Of a DNA stretch of 64,000 nt, positions 50,756-59,026 are shown one piece after another. The stretch is from contig NZ_JASDCU010000006.1 in NCBI RefSeq assembly GCF_030407765.1, positions 146,463 through 210,462 of the forward strand, written 5' to 3'. Made by a program: the position numbers and the translations under genes. The first letter of the stretch is position 1. Each line of letters begins with the position of its first letter. Origin of the DNA: Microbacterium sp. APC 3901. GTDB lineage: Bacteria > Actinomycetota > Actinomycetes > Actinomycetales > Microbacteriaceae. Under the pieces are notes generated by a model that saw nothing but the letters and a program-made list of their open reading frames with translations, searched no databases and was not told the DNA's origin.

Positions 50756-52213
50756 TCAGCTTGCGTGGTCGTCGCGAGAACCCGCTTGCGCACCCTTGGC
50801 GCGGGGCCCTCGTTCGTCCTCGTCCTCGAGCTTGGGAGCGATCGGACCGCCGAGTCCCGAGCGCTTGGCCTTCTCATCCTCGTCGCCACCGGCGCCGCCC
50901 ATCATGCCCATCCCCGGACGCATGCCAGATCCCGCTGCGCCCGACGAGCCTGCTGCACCGCCGGTGCCCCCGGCACCACCGACGCCGCCGACGCCGCCGA
51001 TGCCTCCGGGGCGAGCAGAACCTGCCGCGCCACCCGAACCGCCGACACCGCCGGCGCCGCCGAGGGCGGAGTTGCCGAGCAGGCCGCCACCGGCCTTGAG
51101 CCCTGCACCGGATGCTCCGCCGAGACCCGAGCCGCCCAGAGCACCCATGCTGCCGATTCCGGCGATCTTCGAACCAGCGGCGATCGCCGCTGCGCCGGCG
51201 CCACCGCCGACGATCCCGCCGATGCCGCCGCCGCCCGCACCACCGGGGAGCAGACCACCGGGGGTCCCCCCTCCGGGGAACGTCCCGCCGGGGTTCAGTG
51301 ACGAGCCACCACCGCTTCCGCCACCGGAGCCGCCGGGCAGCACTCCGCCGCCCGGGAAATCGACCGTGGGGTCATCGCTGCCGTCGCCCACGCCCGGGCC
51401 GTCCGGGTCGTACTCCGAGTTGCCCGGGTCGTCCGGGTAGGTCGGGAACGTCGGGTCTTCCGGGTGGTTCGGGAAGGTCGGGTCGTCGGGGTAGATCGGG
51501 AAGGTCGGGTTCGTCGGCACGGGCGGCAGGTACTCGCCGACTCCGCCTCCTCCGCCACCGCCGCCGCCACTGCCGCTGGGCTGGCTTCCGCCGCCACCGG
51601 GGCCGCTGCCACCGCCGGGGTAGGTGATCGACGGGCTGTCGATGGAGGGGCCGTCACCCCCGCTGTCGCCGCCCCCGGGACCATCGTCATACTCGCGATA
51701 GTCGACCGCGCCGAGCGTCTCCGCCGAAGCCCGGACCGATTCCGTGGGCGGCACGAGCGACTTCTCGATGCTCTTCACCGTGCGCTCGGCCTCCGCCTCG
51801 CGCTGGTTGCCCAGGAAGTCGCCGATCACGTCGATGGCCTTGTCCGCCGCGATCGGGCCGAGGAACGGATGCACCACGAAGGAGGCGCCCTTCGCCGCGT
51901 TCGCCCAGAACGGATCGACCGTCGCCGACGGCAGCTCTGCATCACTCGCCGCGCGCCTGGCGTTGTTGGCCTGAGTGACGGCGGAGTCGATCGAGGTCAC
52001 AGCATCGCCGATGGTGCGGATCTGGCTCTGGATGTCGGTCAGGGCGGCGTTCGCGGCATCACGCGTCTTGCTGTCCCACGCCTCTGACGCGGTGACCGCG
52101 GTGATCGCGTCGTGCAGCGAGTCGAGAGCGGATCTCAGAGCCGCGGCCTTGGGAATCCGCCAGTCCTCGATCGAACGGATGCGATTCAACTCGGCTTCAT
52201 ACCTGCCGGTCAT
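50756..52213 (-). CDS. WXG/LXG-like N-terminal protein with PGRS-like Gly-rich tail
   Basis: 485 residues; start 52213 follows a GGGGGG stretch and overlaps the mycosin stop (ATGA). Residues 1-130 are predicted helical (LNRIRSIEDWRIPKAAALRS, HDAITAVTASEAWDSKTR), like a WXG100/LXG helical hairpin. An amphipathic stretch around 130-190 (VVHPFLGPIAADKAIDVIGD) follows. After an acidic Pro/Gly region with three PTFP-YPDDP repeats comes a 200-residue low-complexity Gly/Ala tail (GGVGGSGGAAGSARPGGIGG), similar in style to mycobacterial PE_PGRS proteins. It is probably a type VII substrate or surface protein; no signal peptide is seen. Confidence 0.75.
   Translation of the reverse strand: MTGRYEAELNRIRSIEDWRIPKAAALRSALDSLHDAITAVTASEAWDSKTRDAANAALTDIQSQIRTIGDAVTSIDSAVTQANNARRAASDAELPSATVDPFWANAAKGASFVVHPFLGPIAADKAIDVIGDFLGNQREAEAERTVKSIEKSLVPPTESVRASAETLGAVDYREYDDGPGGGDSGGDGPSIDSPSITYPGGGSGPGGGGSQPSGSGGGGGGGGGVGEYLPPVPTNPTFPIYPDDPTFPNHPEDPTFPTYPDDPGNSEYDPDGPGVGDGSDDPTVDFPGGGVLPGGSGGGSGGGSSLNPGGTFPGGGTPGGLLPGGAGGGGIGGIVGGGAGAAAIAAGSKIAGIGSMGALGGSGLGGASGAGLKAGGGLLGNSALGGAGGVGGSGGAAGSARPGGIGGVGGVGGAGGTGGAAGSSGAAGSGMRPGMGMMGGAGGDEDEKAKRSGLGGPIAPKLEDEDERGPRAKGAQAGSRDDHAS
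51425..51513 (-). repeat. PTFP-YPDDP tandem repeat
   Basis: A unit of about 30 bases, encoding Pro-Thr-Phe-Pro-x-x-Pro-Asp/Glu-Asp, occurs three times in tandem (PTFPIYPDDP, PTFPNHPEDP, PTFPTYPDDP). The copies are nearly identical in DNA, so the array may change length by slippage. Confidence 0.8.
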
Positions 52214-53532
52214 GATTGCCCCCCTGTGTGGTCGGTACGTCTTTTCGAAGATCTGGTGAGTGTGACGGCGAGCACGATGCCACCGACGAGCAGGACGACG
52301 CCGCCGCCGATGACCCACGGCATCACCCCGGCGCTCGCGGCGCCCGGCTCGTCGGGTGCGGCGCTCGTCTCGGTCGGTTCGGGTGTGGATCCGACGTCGA
52401 GATCCGCGGCGGCCTTCGCCACGTCATCGGCGTTCGGGAACGCGTTGGGATCGTCCGGATCGAAGAAAGGATTCTCGTCGGGGTACTTCGTGGGGTCGAC
52501 CGCGAGCATCCCGGTCAGCGACGCGGCGCCGTAGCCGGTGCTGTTGTTCCACTCGGGCTCATGCTCGCCCTTGGTCCCCGAATTGTGGATCAGGCTCTGG
52601 AGCAGCTGATTTCCCGTGGCATCGGGGTACTTCTGCTTGACCACCGCGAGGAACCCGGAGACGATCGGCGTCGCGTACGACGTTCCCCTCGCCAGTCGCT
52701 GCTCGTCCCAGGACGCCTCGGTGCCCTGCAGGAGGACTCCGATTCCGGGCGCGGCGGTGCCGACGTCGTCGCTCAGGTTGGGGTCTCCGCTCGGGAAGGT
52801 CGCGATCGCTCCGTCCGAACCGAACGCCTGCACGCCGACCACACCGTTCAGACCTGCGGGCTGGTCGCCGACACCGCCTTCATTGGGGAGGCTCGCGATG
52901 ATCGGCACTCCGGCCGCGATGGCCTTCGACACACCACCGAGGACGGAGGCATAGCCGCCGCTGGAGATCGAGATGATGTCTGCGCCGTCATCGATCGCAT
53001 CGGAGATGGCGAAGGACATCGCCTCTGCGGATGCCCCGGTGTAGTCGGTGGTCGTCTGTTCGCCGTCCTCGAGCGCACACGACACCTCGCCGGTCTGCGG
53101 GTCCTCGAGGCCTGCCGAGTAGTACTTCACCGTCGCGCCGGGTGCTGCCCCCTCGATCGGCACACCCCCGGCGGGGGCCTCCCCCGTGCCGAGGATCATC
53201 GACACGACGTTCGTGCCGTGTCCGGCGGCCACGTAGTCCGAGGAGGCTGTCGGGATGGGAGCACCGGCGGGGTCATGACAGTAGGTGTTCTCGCGGACCT
53301 GCAGATCAGCACCGCGGAGCCCGATGGCGTCGGGATTGATCTGCGAGTCGATCACCGCGACCGTGACGCCGGAGCCGTCGAAACCCGAATCGTGCGCCTC
53401 CTGCACGTTTCCGCGGTCGAACCACCAGAGGCCCGAGGCGAGGTCCTCCGCCGCCGCGCTCGCCGGCGCGGCGATCGCCGCGCCCAGCGCAATCGCGCCG
53501 AGCACCGCGACGAGGCGGTGCGGACTCCTCAT
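52210..53532 (-). CDS. mycP: Type VII secretion mycosin (subtilisin-like protease) 1
   Basis: 440 residues. A signal peptide (LVAVLGAIALGAAIAAPAS) precedes the protease. The catalytic triad is visible: Asp in VTVAVIDSQINPDAIG (about 60), His in AAGHGTNVVSMILG (about 106) and Ser in ARGTSYATPIVSGF (about 285). A membrane helix near the C-terminus (VIGGGVVLLVGGIVLAVTL) anchors the domain outside the membrane, as in ESX mycosins, which process substrates and stabilise the pore. Both ends overlap neighbours as ATGA (53532 upstream, 52213 downstream). Confidence 0.94.
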   Translation of the reverse strand: MRSPHRLVAVLGAIALGAAIAAPASAAAEDLASGLWWFDRGNVQEAHDSGFDGSGVTVAVIDSQINPDAIGLRGADLQVRENTYCHDPAGAPIPTASSDYVAAGHGTNVVSMILGTGEAPAGGVPIEGAAPGATVKYYSAGLEDPQTGEVSCALEDGEQTTTDYTGASAEAMSFAISDAIDDGADIISISSGGYASVLGGVSKAIAAGVPIIASLPNEGGVGDQPAGLNGVVGVQAFGSDGAIATFPSGDPNLSDDVGTAAPGIGVLLQGTEASWDEQRLARGTSYATPIVSGFLAVVKQKYPDATGNQLLQSLIHNSGTKGEHEPEWNNSTGYGAASLTGMLAVDPTKYPDENPFFDPDDPNAFPNADDVAKAAADLDVGSTPEPTETSAAPDEPGAASAGVMPWVIGGGVVLLVGGIVLAVTLTRSSKRRTDHTGGQS

Positions 53533-53984
53533 CAGTAGTCGGCCTCGACGGTCGTGTCGCCGGAACCCGATCCGGCGTCGACACCGGATTCGGTTCCACC
53601 ACCGCCACCGCCGTTGCCGCCACCGCCGTTGCCGGTGCGAGACGCGCCCGCCGCGACCGGAGTCTCGTTCGCCTGGGCGACCGCGGAATCCAGCAGCTGG
53701 ATGATCATCTTGCTCTCATCGGCGAGCGCCGCATCCTGCTCAGCCATCTGCATGACCGCCGCGCGGATCGTCTCCTGCGCCTGCGTCAACGCTTCGACGG
53801 TCTTCGAGGTGGCCGCGCCCATACGCTGCGCCGCGCGGCGCAGCTCCTCGCGGAACGCGCTCGTCGTCTCCGACACGCCGCCCTCGACGACGGTGACCTC
53901 CTCGGCCGCCGGGAAGTGCTCGAGTTCGCGTGAGATGCGCTTGAGCTCAGCGAAGATCTGCTCGAAGTCGATTGCGATTACCAT
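53532..53984 (-). CDS. Helical T7SS-associated protein of unknown function
   Basis: 150 residues with start 53984 set by AGAGGAGGGTGTCG. The protein is predicted helical with coiled-coil character (IFAELKRISRELEHFP, KTVEALTQAQETIRAAVMQM) and ends in a Gly-rich tail (GGGGNGGGGGGTESG). It has no W-x-G. It resembles small ESX-associated chaperone or EspC-type proteins in size and place but I cannot name the family. Overlaps mycosin 1 (ATGA). Confidence 0.75.
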   Translation of the reverse strand: MVIAIDFEQIFAELKRISRELEHFPAAEEVTVVEGGVSETTSAFREELRRAAQRMGAATSKTVEALTQAQETIRAAVMQMAEQDAALADESKMIIQLLDSAVAQANETPVAAGASRTGNGGGGNGGGGGGTESGVDAGSGSGDTTVEADY

Positions 53985-54065
53985 CGACACCCTCCTCTTT
54001 CACAACGACGAATCCCGCGACATCTGCTGAACCGTCCGGAAACTCGGACGAACAGCACAGCAGAC

Positions 54066-54102
54066 GGCGCGGACCCGGGCATCTCTGCCTCGGGCCCGCG
54101 CC
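54066..54102 (-). terminator. Imperfect GC hairpin after the WXG100 pair
   Basis: Arms at 54066-54080 and 54087-54102 pair over about 14 positions with one mismatch and one bulge around a six-base loop. The hairpin lies 7 bases past the WXG100 stop and before the next gene, so it could end most transcripts of the abundant WXG100 pair or act as an attenuator or mRNA stabiliser. Confidence 0.6.
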
Positions 54103-54108
54103 ACGGGA

Positions 54109-54402
54109 TCAGGCTCCGAAGCGCCCGGCGGCCGACTTGTCGGTCTGGACGTACTGGCCCGAGATCTCCTCGGTCTTGCCCGCGATCTGCGTGAGAAGCT
54201 GCTGCATCTCGCTCAGCGAGCGGTTCCACTTGGCCTGAGCCTGGTCGTAGGCCTGCTGCGCGGAACCGTCCCACGCCGCACGCAGCTTGCCGACCTCGGA
54301 CTCGAGACGGTCGAGCTCTGAACGGATACCCTGCGACCCGCTGCGGATCTGCGCTGCCAGAGCATTGACCTGCTCCGGGCGAACTGACATCGACTGCATC
54401 AT
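54109..54402 (-). CDS. WXG100 family protein (EsxA/EsxB-like)
   Basis: 97 residues, the family length. The hairpin turn motif is KLRAAWDGSAQQAYDQ (W-D-G), flanked by two long helices. The C-terminal helix ends in GQYVQTDKSAAGRF with a Y-x-x-x-D secretion signal. RBS AAGGAGAAC. It is probably secreted as a dimer with the adjacent 104-residue protein. A hairpin lies just downstream. Confidence 0.95.
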   Translation of the reverse strand: MMQSMSVRPEQVNALAAQIRSGSQGIRSELDRLESEVGKLRAAWDGSAQQAYDQAQAKWNRSLSEMQQLLTQIAGKTEEISGQYVQTDKSAAGRFGA

Positions 54403-54431
54403 GTTCTCCTTGAAATCTCTGTGGTCTTCGC

Positions 54432-54746
54432 TCAGGAACCCATCATCGAGCCGAGGCCCGAGATGGTCTGCTGGTGAGCTTCTTCGGTTGCAGCCTGGTC
54501 GCGCTCGGTGCCGGCGAGGGCATCCTCGAGCGTCACGAGGACCTCGTTGAGCTGACGAGCCTGCTCGTCCCAGCGGGACATCAGCGTCGTGAACGATACG
54601 GCAGCCGCACCCGTCCAGAAGCCACGCAGCTGCTCGATCTCGCTGCGGACCTTCTTGGTCTGCTGGTCGATCCCGGACTTGGTCTCCCGCACCGCCTGGG
54701 CTCCGCGGCGCAGAGCCCCTTCTTCTGCGGAGATGACATCAGCCAT
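54432..54746 (-). CDS. WXG100 family protein (EsxA/EsxB-like)
   Basis: 104 residues with the W-x-G turn in LRGFWTGAAAVSFTTLMSRW. Two helices span the rest. No Y-x-x-x-D/E is evident at the C-terminus (DQAATEEAHQQTISGLG), so the sequence signal for EccC recognition is on the partner. Start follows CCGGAGGGAGTGAGTT. Transcribed just ahead of the second WXG100 gene; the two probably make a heterodimer. Confidence 0.95.
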   Translation of the reverse strand: MADVISAEEGALRRGAQAVRETKSGIDQQTKKVRSEIEQLRGFWTGAAAVSFTTLMSRWDEQARQLNEVLVTLEDALAGTERDQAATEEAHQQTISGLGSMMGS

Positions 54747-54955
54747 AACTCACTCCCTCCGGTCCTCACGGACACACGTGCGGGGGAGCGCATCCCAGTG
54801 TTGGGACGACTTCGAAACAACCCCCCACGATTCGTTTCAGGAGCCAGGCTAGATCAGATCGACAGGATGCGCCAGAACACCGGCCGTATCCGCACCTCAT
54901 TCGTGCGTTCGATGGAGAAATCGCGGAGCGACCCTGAAGTGAGCGCTGGGCACCG

Positions 54956-55807
54956 CTACGGGCACACGATCAGCGCACTCAACGTGCCGGTCCCCGTCTC
55001 CGCGTCCTCGGGCGAGAGAGTTCCCCCCGTCTGTCCCTCCCAGAACCGCACGTCGCCGTCGATTCCCCTCAGCCAGTACGAGCCGTCGCTCTCCGCGACG
55101 ACCTCCGCCCCGTCTGCGCGAAACTCGGTCGTTCCCGTGTCATCGGACACGGTCGCCTGCACCCGCCCCGACGAATCGAAGGAGAGTGTGCCGGGATGGG
55201 GCTCGACACCCGCAGCCGTGACCCGCGCGTCACACGACACCGTGCTCGGCGTGAACGCAGCAGTGTGCACGGTGTCTCCGGCCGTGAACCTCACACTCAC
55301 GCCGACGGGCGCTGCCGACTCCGACGCCTCGGGCTCCGGGGTCGGCACGGTGATCGGATCGTCGCAGACGATCGAGCCCGACAGCGCCGCCGGGTACTGC
55401 TCGGCGTCATCGGCTCCGACATTCACGTCGTCCCCCGGGGACCACCCCTCCACGAGAGAGACCTGGCCCTCGGACGCGCCGATGGTGAGCACGGTGCCGG
55501 ATGCCGAGAGATCGAGCGCGGTTGCTTCGAACAGCACCAGACCGTCGTCGCTTCCGGCGCCGACCGACCCGCGGCGATCGCCGGCGAGGTCTATCGAGAA
55601 TCGTCCCTGCGGATCGTTCGAGATCGCGAGCCCGTGCACACTCTCCGCATCGCAGGTGATCTGGTCGGGATCGAGAGTCAGCGTCCGTTCCGCGCCGTCC
55701 ACCTCGTACGTCACGGTGAGTCCCGTCGACGCGCCGGGCGCGCACCCCGCGAGCGCGAACACCAGCGCCGCCGTGGCGAGGGCGGCTGTCGTGGCCCGCC
55801 GCCTCAC
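54956..55807 (-). CDS. T7SS-locus lipoprotein with internal duplication
   Basis: 283 residues. Signal peptide and lipobox are ALATAALVFALAGC. The mature part has two related halves: VTYEVDGAERTLTLDPDQIT then SGSIVCDDP, and VRFTAGDTVHTAAFTPSTVS then SALIVCP. Each half has paired Cys and a beta-rich layout. The start is set at GTG 55807, which overlaps the upstream gene stop (GTGA); a GTG at 55816 is also possible. It is membrane-tethered outside the cell. Function is unknown; location suggests a scaffold or client of secretion. Confidence 0.85.
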   Translation of the reverse strand: MRRRATTAALATAALVFALAGCAPGASTGLTVTYEVDGAERTLTLDPDQITCDAESVHGLAISNDPQGRFSIDLAGDRRGSVGAGSDDGLVLFEATALDLSASGTVLTIGASEGQVSLVEGWSPGDDVNVGADDAEQYPAALSGSIVCDDPITVPTPEPEASESAAPVGVSVRFTAGDTVHTAAFTPSTVSCDARVTAAGVEPHPGTLSFDSSGRVQATVSDDTGTTEFRADGAEVVAESDGSYWLRGIDGDVRFWEGQTGGTLSPEDAETGTGTLSALIVCP

Positions 55808-56088
55808 CGGTGCCACGCACCGGATCGGCGGCGATCGAATTCGTCGACCCGGTCGACCGTCTGACCCGCGACGCGGCTCGCCTCGCGCCCGATGAGACGC
55901 AACCGCTCGATGGACGCGTTCCAGTCACGCACGGCGACGGACATGGCTTCTCGGGCGTCGCCGTCCCAACGGGATTCGAGCACGGCCGTCTCATCACGAA
56001 GCGCGTCGAGAATGCGGGAGATCTCTTCGATGCCCCCGTCGATGCCCGACAGGGCACCCCTGGCGGTCGATACTCTCAGCCCGATCAT
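55804..56088 (-). CDS. WXG100-like small protein
   Basis: 94 residues with the W-D-G turn in LESRWDGDAREAMSVAVRDW and helical arms on both sides, as in ESX substrates. The C-terminus is Arg-rich without a clear Y-x-x-x-D/E. It overlaps its neighbours (56085 gene by ATGA; lipoprotein by GTGA), so it is expressed with them. Distinct from the 54 kb pair and possibly a partner for the 369-residue protein upstream. Confidence 0.8.
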   Translation of the reverse strand: MIGLRVSTARGALSGIDGGIEEISRILDALRDETAVLESRWDGDAREAMSVAVRDWNASIERLRLIGREASRVAGQTVDRVDEFDRRRSGAWHR

Positions 56089-56411
56089 CGCTGGGTCTCC
56101 CCGTTCGTCTCCAACAGCTCCCGCAGTGTATCCGGCATGGCTGCGGGCGGGGTGGGAAGGACTCCCCCCGCGAGCAGCGCCGACAGCGGCGCGCGTCCCT
56201 GAAGGATGCGGTCCAGCACCCCTCGCAGATCCGGGTCGTCAGTGCTGTCACGCGCCTCCCGCATCTGCGTCGTCAACTGCACGAGCACCGGGGCGCTCGC
56301 GGCGACGGTCGGGAGTGCGAACGGCGCACGCTCGGAGCTCACCCGACCGGCGAACGCCACGTCGGGGTCGAGGTGCTCGGAACTCCGGTTCGCTCCCGCA
56401 TCCGGCCTCAT
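56085..56411 (-). CDS. Hypothetical T7SS-locus protein
   Basis: 108 residues, no recognisable family. An N-terminal low-complexity polar region precedes a helical part (VLVQLTTQMREARDSTDDPD, GVLDRILQGRAPLSALLAGG). There is no signal peptide, membrane helix or W-x-G. It is wedged by ATGA overlaps between a large WXG-like protein and a small WXG protein, which argues for a chaperone-like or dimerisation role in the same secretion unit. That is inference from position only. Confidence 0.7.
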   Translation of the reverse strand: MRPDAGANRSSEHLDPDVAFAGRVSSERAPFALPTVAASAPVLVQLTTQMREARDSTDDPDLRGVLDRILQGRAPLSALLAGGVLPTPPAAMPDTLRELLETNGETQR

Positions 56412-57517
56412 GAGGTCTGCTCCATCGTCGGTACGGGCATGGTCGCGGCGAAGTTCGACAGATCGCCGGACAGATTGCCCAGCGCTTCGAGAATCGAGTA
56501 CAGGCTCGAGAGGTCCTGCAGGATGTCGTTCACGTCAGCGAGCTTCTTGAACGCCCACAGCAACGAGACGCCGGCCGTGCCGTAGCCGATGAGTCCGCCA
56601 CCGCCCGTCCAGACAGTCCCCGTGCCGAACGCGGCGCCCGCAGCTGCGACGAGCACGGCGTCGTAGAGCCCGTAGATCGCGCCGGCGATCTGCTCCGCGG
56701 ACTGGATGACGCCGGTGCAGTAGTCGGAGAAGACGGTCCCGGCGTCGGCGAGCGCGCTCTGCGCATCCGAGAGGGCGTTCAACAGGTCTTCGAGGTAGGC
56801 CTGCGCACTGTTGGACGCGTACCCCTGCCATTGGACACCCGCGTAGGCTGCGGCGCTGGCCAGGTGGCCGTGCATGTCGTCCACGAGCGATGCCAGGCCG
56901 TTGATCGTGTCGGCGAACTGCTGGATGTCGCCCCAGCGACCGCCGTAGGTCTCGAGGACGCGTTGCGGCAGCGTCTGGGCACCCAACCACCCGAGCACGG
57001 TGTCGATCCACTCGCTCGGACTCAGCAGGTCACCCGGCACGAGGTTCGTGCTCAGCTGGTTGAGCTCGTCGTGGCTGCCGAGATCGCAGAAGAAGGCCGC
57101 TCCCCCGGTCGGCGGTCCCCACACCGGAAGCGAGTCGTCGGTGCGGTCATAGCTGGGAGCGAGTTCCGGGTCCCCCGACGGCGTCTGCGCGTTGTCGTTG
57201 TACACGTCGGGATCGGTCGCGTCGATGAGCGCGGCCTGCTCCATGTCGATGCCTTCGCCCTCGTCCGCGACGGCGATCAGCTCGGTGGCCGTGCCGTCGA
57301 GCACCTGCTCGAGGTGATCGAACCAGTCGATCAGCGACGACCTGATCTCGATCGCCGCACCCGCGACTCGCGTGTAGGCGTCGTAGCTGCCGTCGTCGGT
57401 GATCGTACGGCCCTCCAACCATGCACGCGCGCTCGCCGCCTGGTCGGCATACTGCGTGAATGCTCCCGCCTGCTCCCGCAGCCCGGCGGGATTGAGCCAG
57501 AAATCAGTGTCGCTCAT
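56408..57517 (-). CDS. Large WXG/PPE-like T7SS protein
   Basis: 369 residues. The N-terminal helical region (NPAGLREQAGAFTQYADQAA) is followed by an acidic linker. A second helical section contains AAAYAGVQWQGYASNSAQAY (W-Q-G) and LSDAQSALADAGTVFSDYCT. Hydrophobic C-terminal stretches (AAGAAFGTGTVWTGGGGLIG) could insert in membrane. The size and layout resemble toxin-like or PPE-type ESX substrates, but no catalytic domain is recognisable. Start follows GAGAGGGCGGT. It opens the minus-strand run, divergent from the eccD-eccB operon. Confidence 0.78.
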   Translation of the reverse strand: MSDTDFWLNPAGLREQAGAFTQYADQAASARAWLEGRTITDDGSYDAYTRVAGAAIEIRSSLIDWFDHLEQVLDGTATELIAVADEGEGIDMEQAALIDATDPDVYNDNAQTPSGDPELAPSYDRTDDSLPVWGPPTGGAAFFCDLGSHDELNQLSTNLVPGDLLSPSEWIDTVLGWLGAQTLPQRVLETYGGRWGDIQQFADTINGLASLVDDMHGHLASAAAYAGVQWQGYASNSAQAYLEDLLNALSDAQSALADAGTVFSDYCTGVIQSAEQIAGAIYGLYDAVLVAAAGAAFGTGTVWTGGGGLIGYGTAGVSLLWAFKKLADVNDILQDLSSLYSILEALGNLSGDLSNFAATMPVPTMEQTS

Positions 57518-57691
57518 ACCGCCCTCTCGTCAACCTCTGACATCAGTCTTGCAAAGATCGTCCGATCGATGGAGAAAACCTCCCGCTCCGCGACTACGCG
57601 TTGCCGCACGCCTCAACTAGGGTGAAAGGCGGAATGCGCAGCCCCGGGTCTCCTCCCGCTCGGCTGCACACCATGGAGGGGGCATCGTTCC

Positions 57692-59023
57692 ATGACTCAG
57701 AGCGCAACGGCAGGCACCGTGCTGCGGCTTTCCGTCGTCAGCGACGACCGCCGGCTTGACGTCGGCGTGCCGTCGCAGATCCCGCTCGTCGAGATCATCC
57801 CCGGCTTCGCCCGGAGTCTCGGCGTGCTCGACCCGACGCTCACCCATGGCGGCTACTCGCTGCAGCGAGCCGACGGCACCCCTCTCGACCCCGCACGTGG
57901 AGCGGCGGCGCAGGGCGTGCACGACGGCGAGCTGCTGACGCTCGTCCGCGGCGGCCTGATGCAGGAGCCGCGTGTCTACGACGACGTCGTCGAAGCGGTG
58001 CTCGATGCCACGGCCGAGCAGCACGGCTCCTGGACGCCGGCAGACAGCTCGCGCACCGCCCTCTTCGTCAGCCTCACCTTCCTCGCCCTCTGCGCGCTGC
58101 TGCTGGTCGCGACTCCGCCCGCCTCGCTCGTGCCGGCGATCATCGCGGCGTCGGGGGCCATCGTGCTCAGCGTCGCGGCTGCCGTGCTCATGCGTCTCCG
58201 TCAGCCCGAGGCCGGGCACGCACTCGGACTCACCGCGGCGGCCTACGGCGGACTCGCCGGTTACCTCGCCGTTCCGGTGCAGAGCATCTGGGGCTGGCCG
58301 CTCGCCGCCATGGGTCTGGGGCTCATCATCGTCGGCGGCCTGGGCCTCGCCGTGACGCAGGAGAAGCCCGAGATCCACCTCGTGCCGATCGCGCTCGGCG
58401 CCTCGATCGGCGTCACCGCGACCTCCGCCGCGATCTTCGGCGACGCACTCGCCCCGTACGCGATCATGCTCGCGACCACAGCGCTGCTCGCGAACGGCAT
58501 CCCCTGGCTCGCGCTCAGCTCCACGCGGATCAGGGTCATCTCTCCGCAGAGCGATGCCGACATGTTCGCGGCGCCGGAGCCGATCGACGCCGACGAGGTC
58601 AAGCGCCGGGCTGCGGCGGGGACGCGCACCCTGATCGCACTCCGCGCCGCGCTCGGCCTCGCTGCTCTGACCGCGACGCCGCTGGTCGCCGCGAGCGGCG
58701 TCTGGGGTGCCCTGCTGTGCGTGTTCGCATTCGTCGGGATGATGTTCCAGTCGCGGCAGATCTACGCCCGCCTCGGCGTGCTCGTCCTGATGGCGATCGG
58801 CGCGATCGGGCTTGCCGTCACCGGCGTCACTGTGGCGCTGGCCCTCCCCGACGTCCGCACATGGATGCTCCTGATCCTGGTCGTCGCCACCGTGATGCTG
58901 GTCGGTCTCACCCTGCTGACTCCGAAGGCACGTCTGCGACTCACGCGGCTCGGCGACACGGTCGAGGTCATCGCCCTCGCGCTGCTGCTGCCACTCGGCG
59001 TCACCACGGCCGGGCTCGTCTGA
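57692..59023 (+). CDS. eccD: Type VII secretion membrane protein EccD (second copy)
   Basis: 443 residues. The ubiquitin-like N-terminus (RLSVVSDDRRLDVGVPSQIP, LVEIIPGFARSLGVLD) is the conserved EccD cytosolic domain. Eleven hydrophobic segments follow. It is closer to canonical mycobacterial EccD than the 49333 gene. Encoded divergently from the minus-strand substrates and directly followed by eccB (three-base gap) and a mycosin. A GGAGGGGGCATCG sequence precedes the ATG. Confidence 0.92.
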   Translation: MTQSATAGTVLRLSVVSDDRRLDVGVPSQIPLVEIIPGFARSLGVLDPTLTHGGYSLQRADGTPLDPARGAAAQGVHDGELLTLVRGGLMQEPRVYDDVVEAVLDATAEQHGSWTPADSSRTALFVSLTFLALCALLLVATPPASLVPAIIAASGAIVLSVAAAVLMRLRQPEAGHALGLTAAAYGGLAGYLAVPVQSIWGWPLAAMGLGLIIVGGLGLAVTQEKPEIHLVPIALGASIGVTATSAAIFGDALAPYAIMLATTALLANGIPWLALSSTRIRVISPQSDADMFAAPEPIDADEVKRRAAAGTRTLIALRAALGLAALTATPLVAASGVWGALLCVFAFVGMMFQSRQIYARLGVLVLMAIGAIGLAVTGVTVALALPDVRTWMLLILVVATVMLVGLTLLTPKARLRLTRLGDTVEVIALALLLPLGVTTAGLV

Positions 59024-59026
59024 CCC

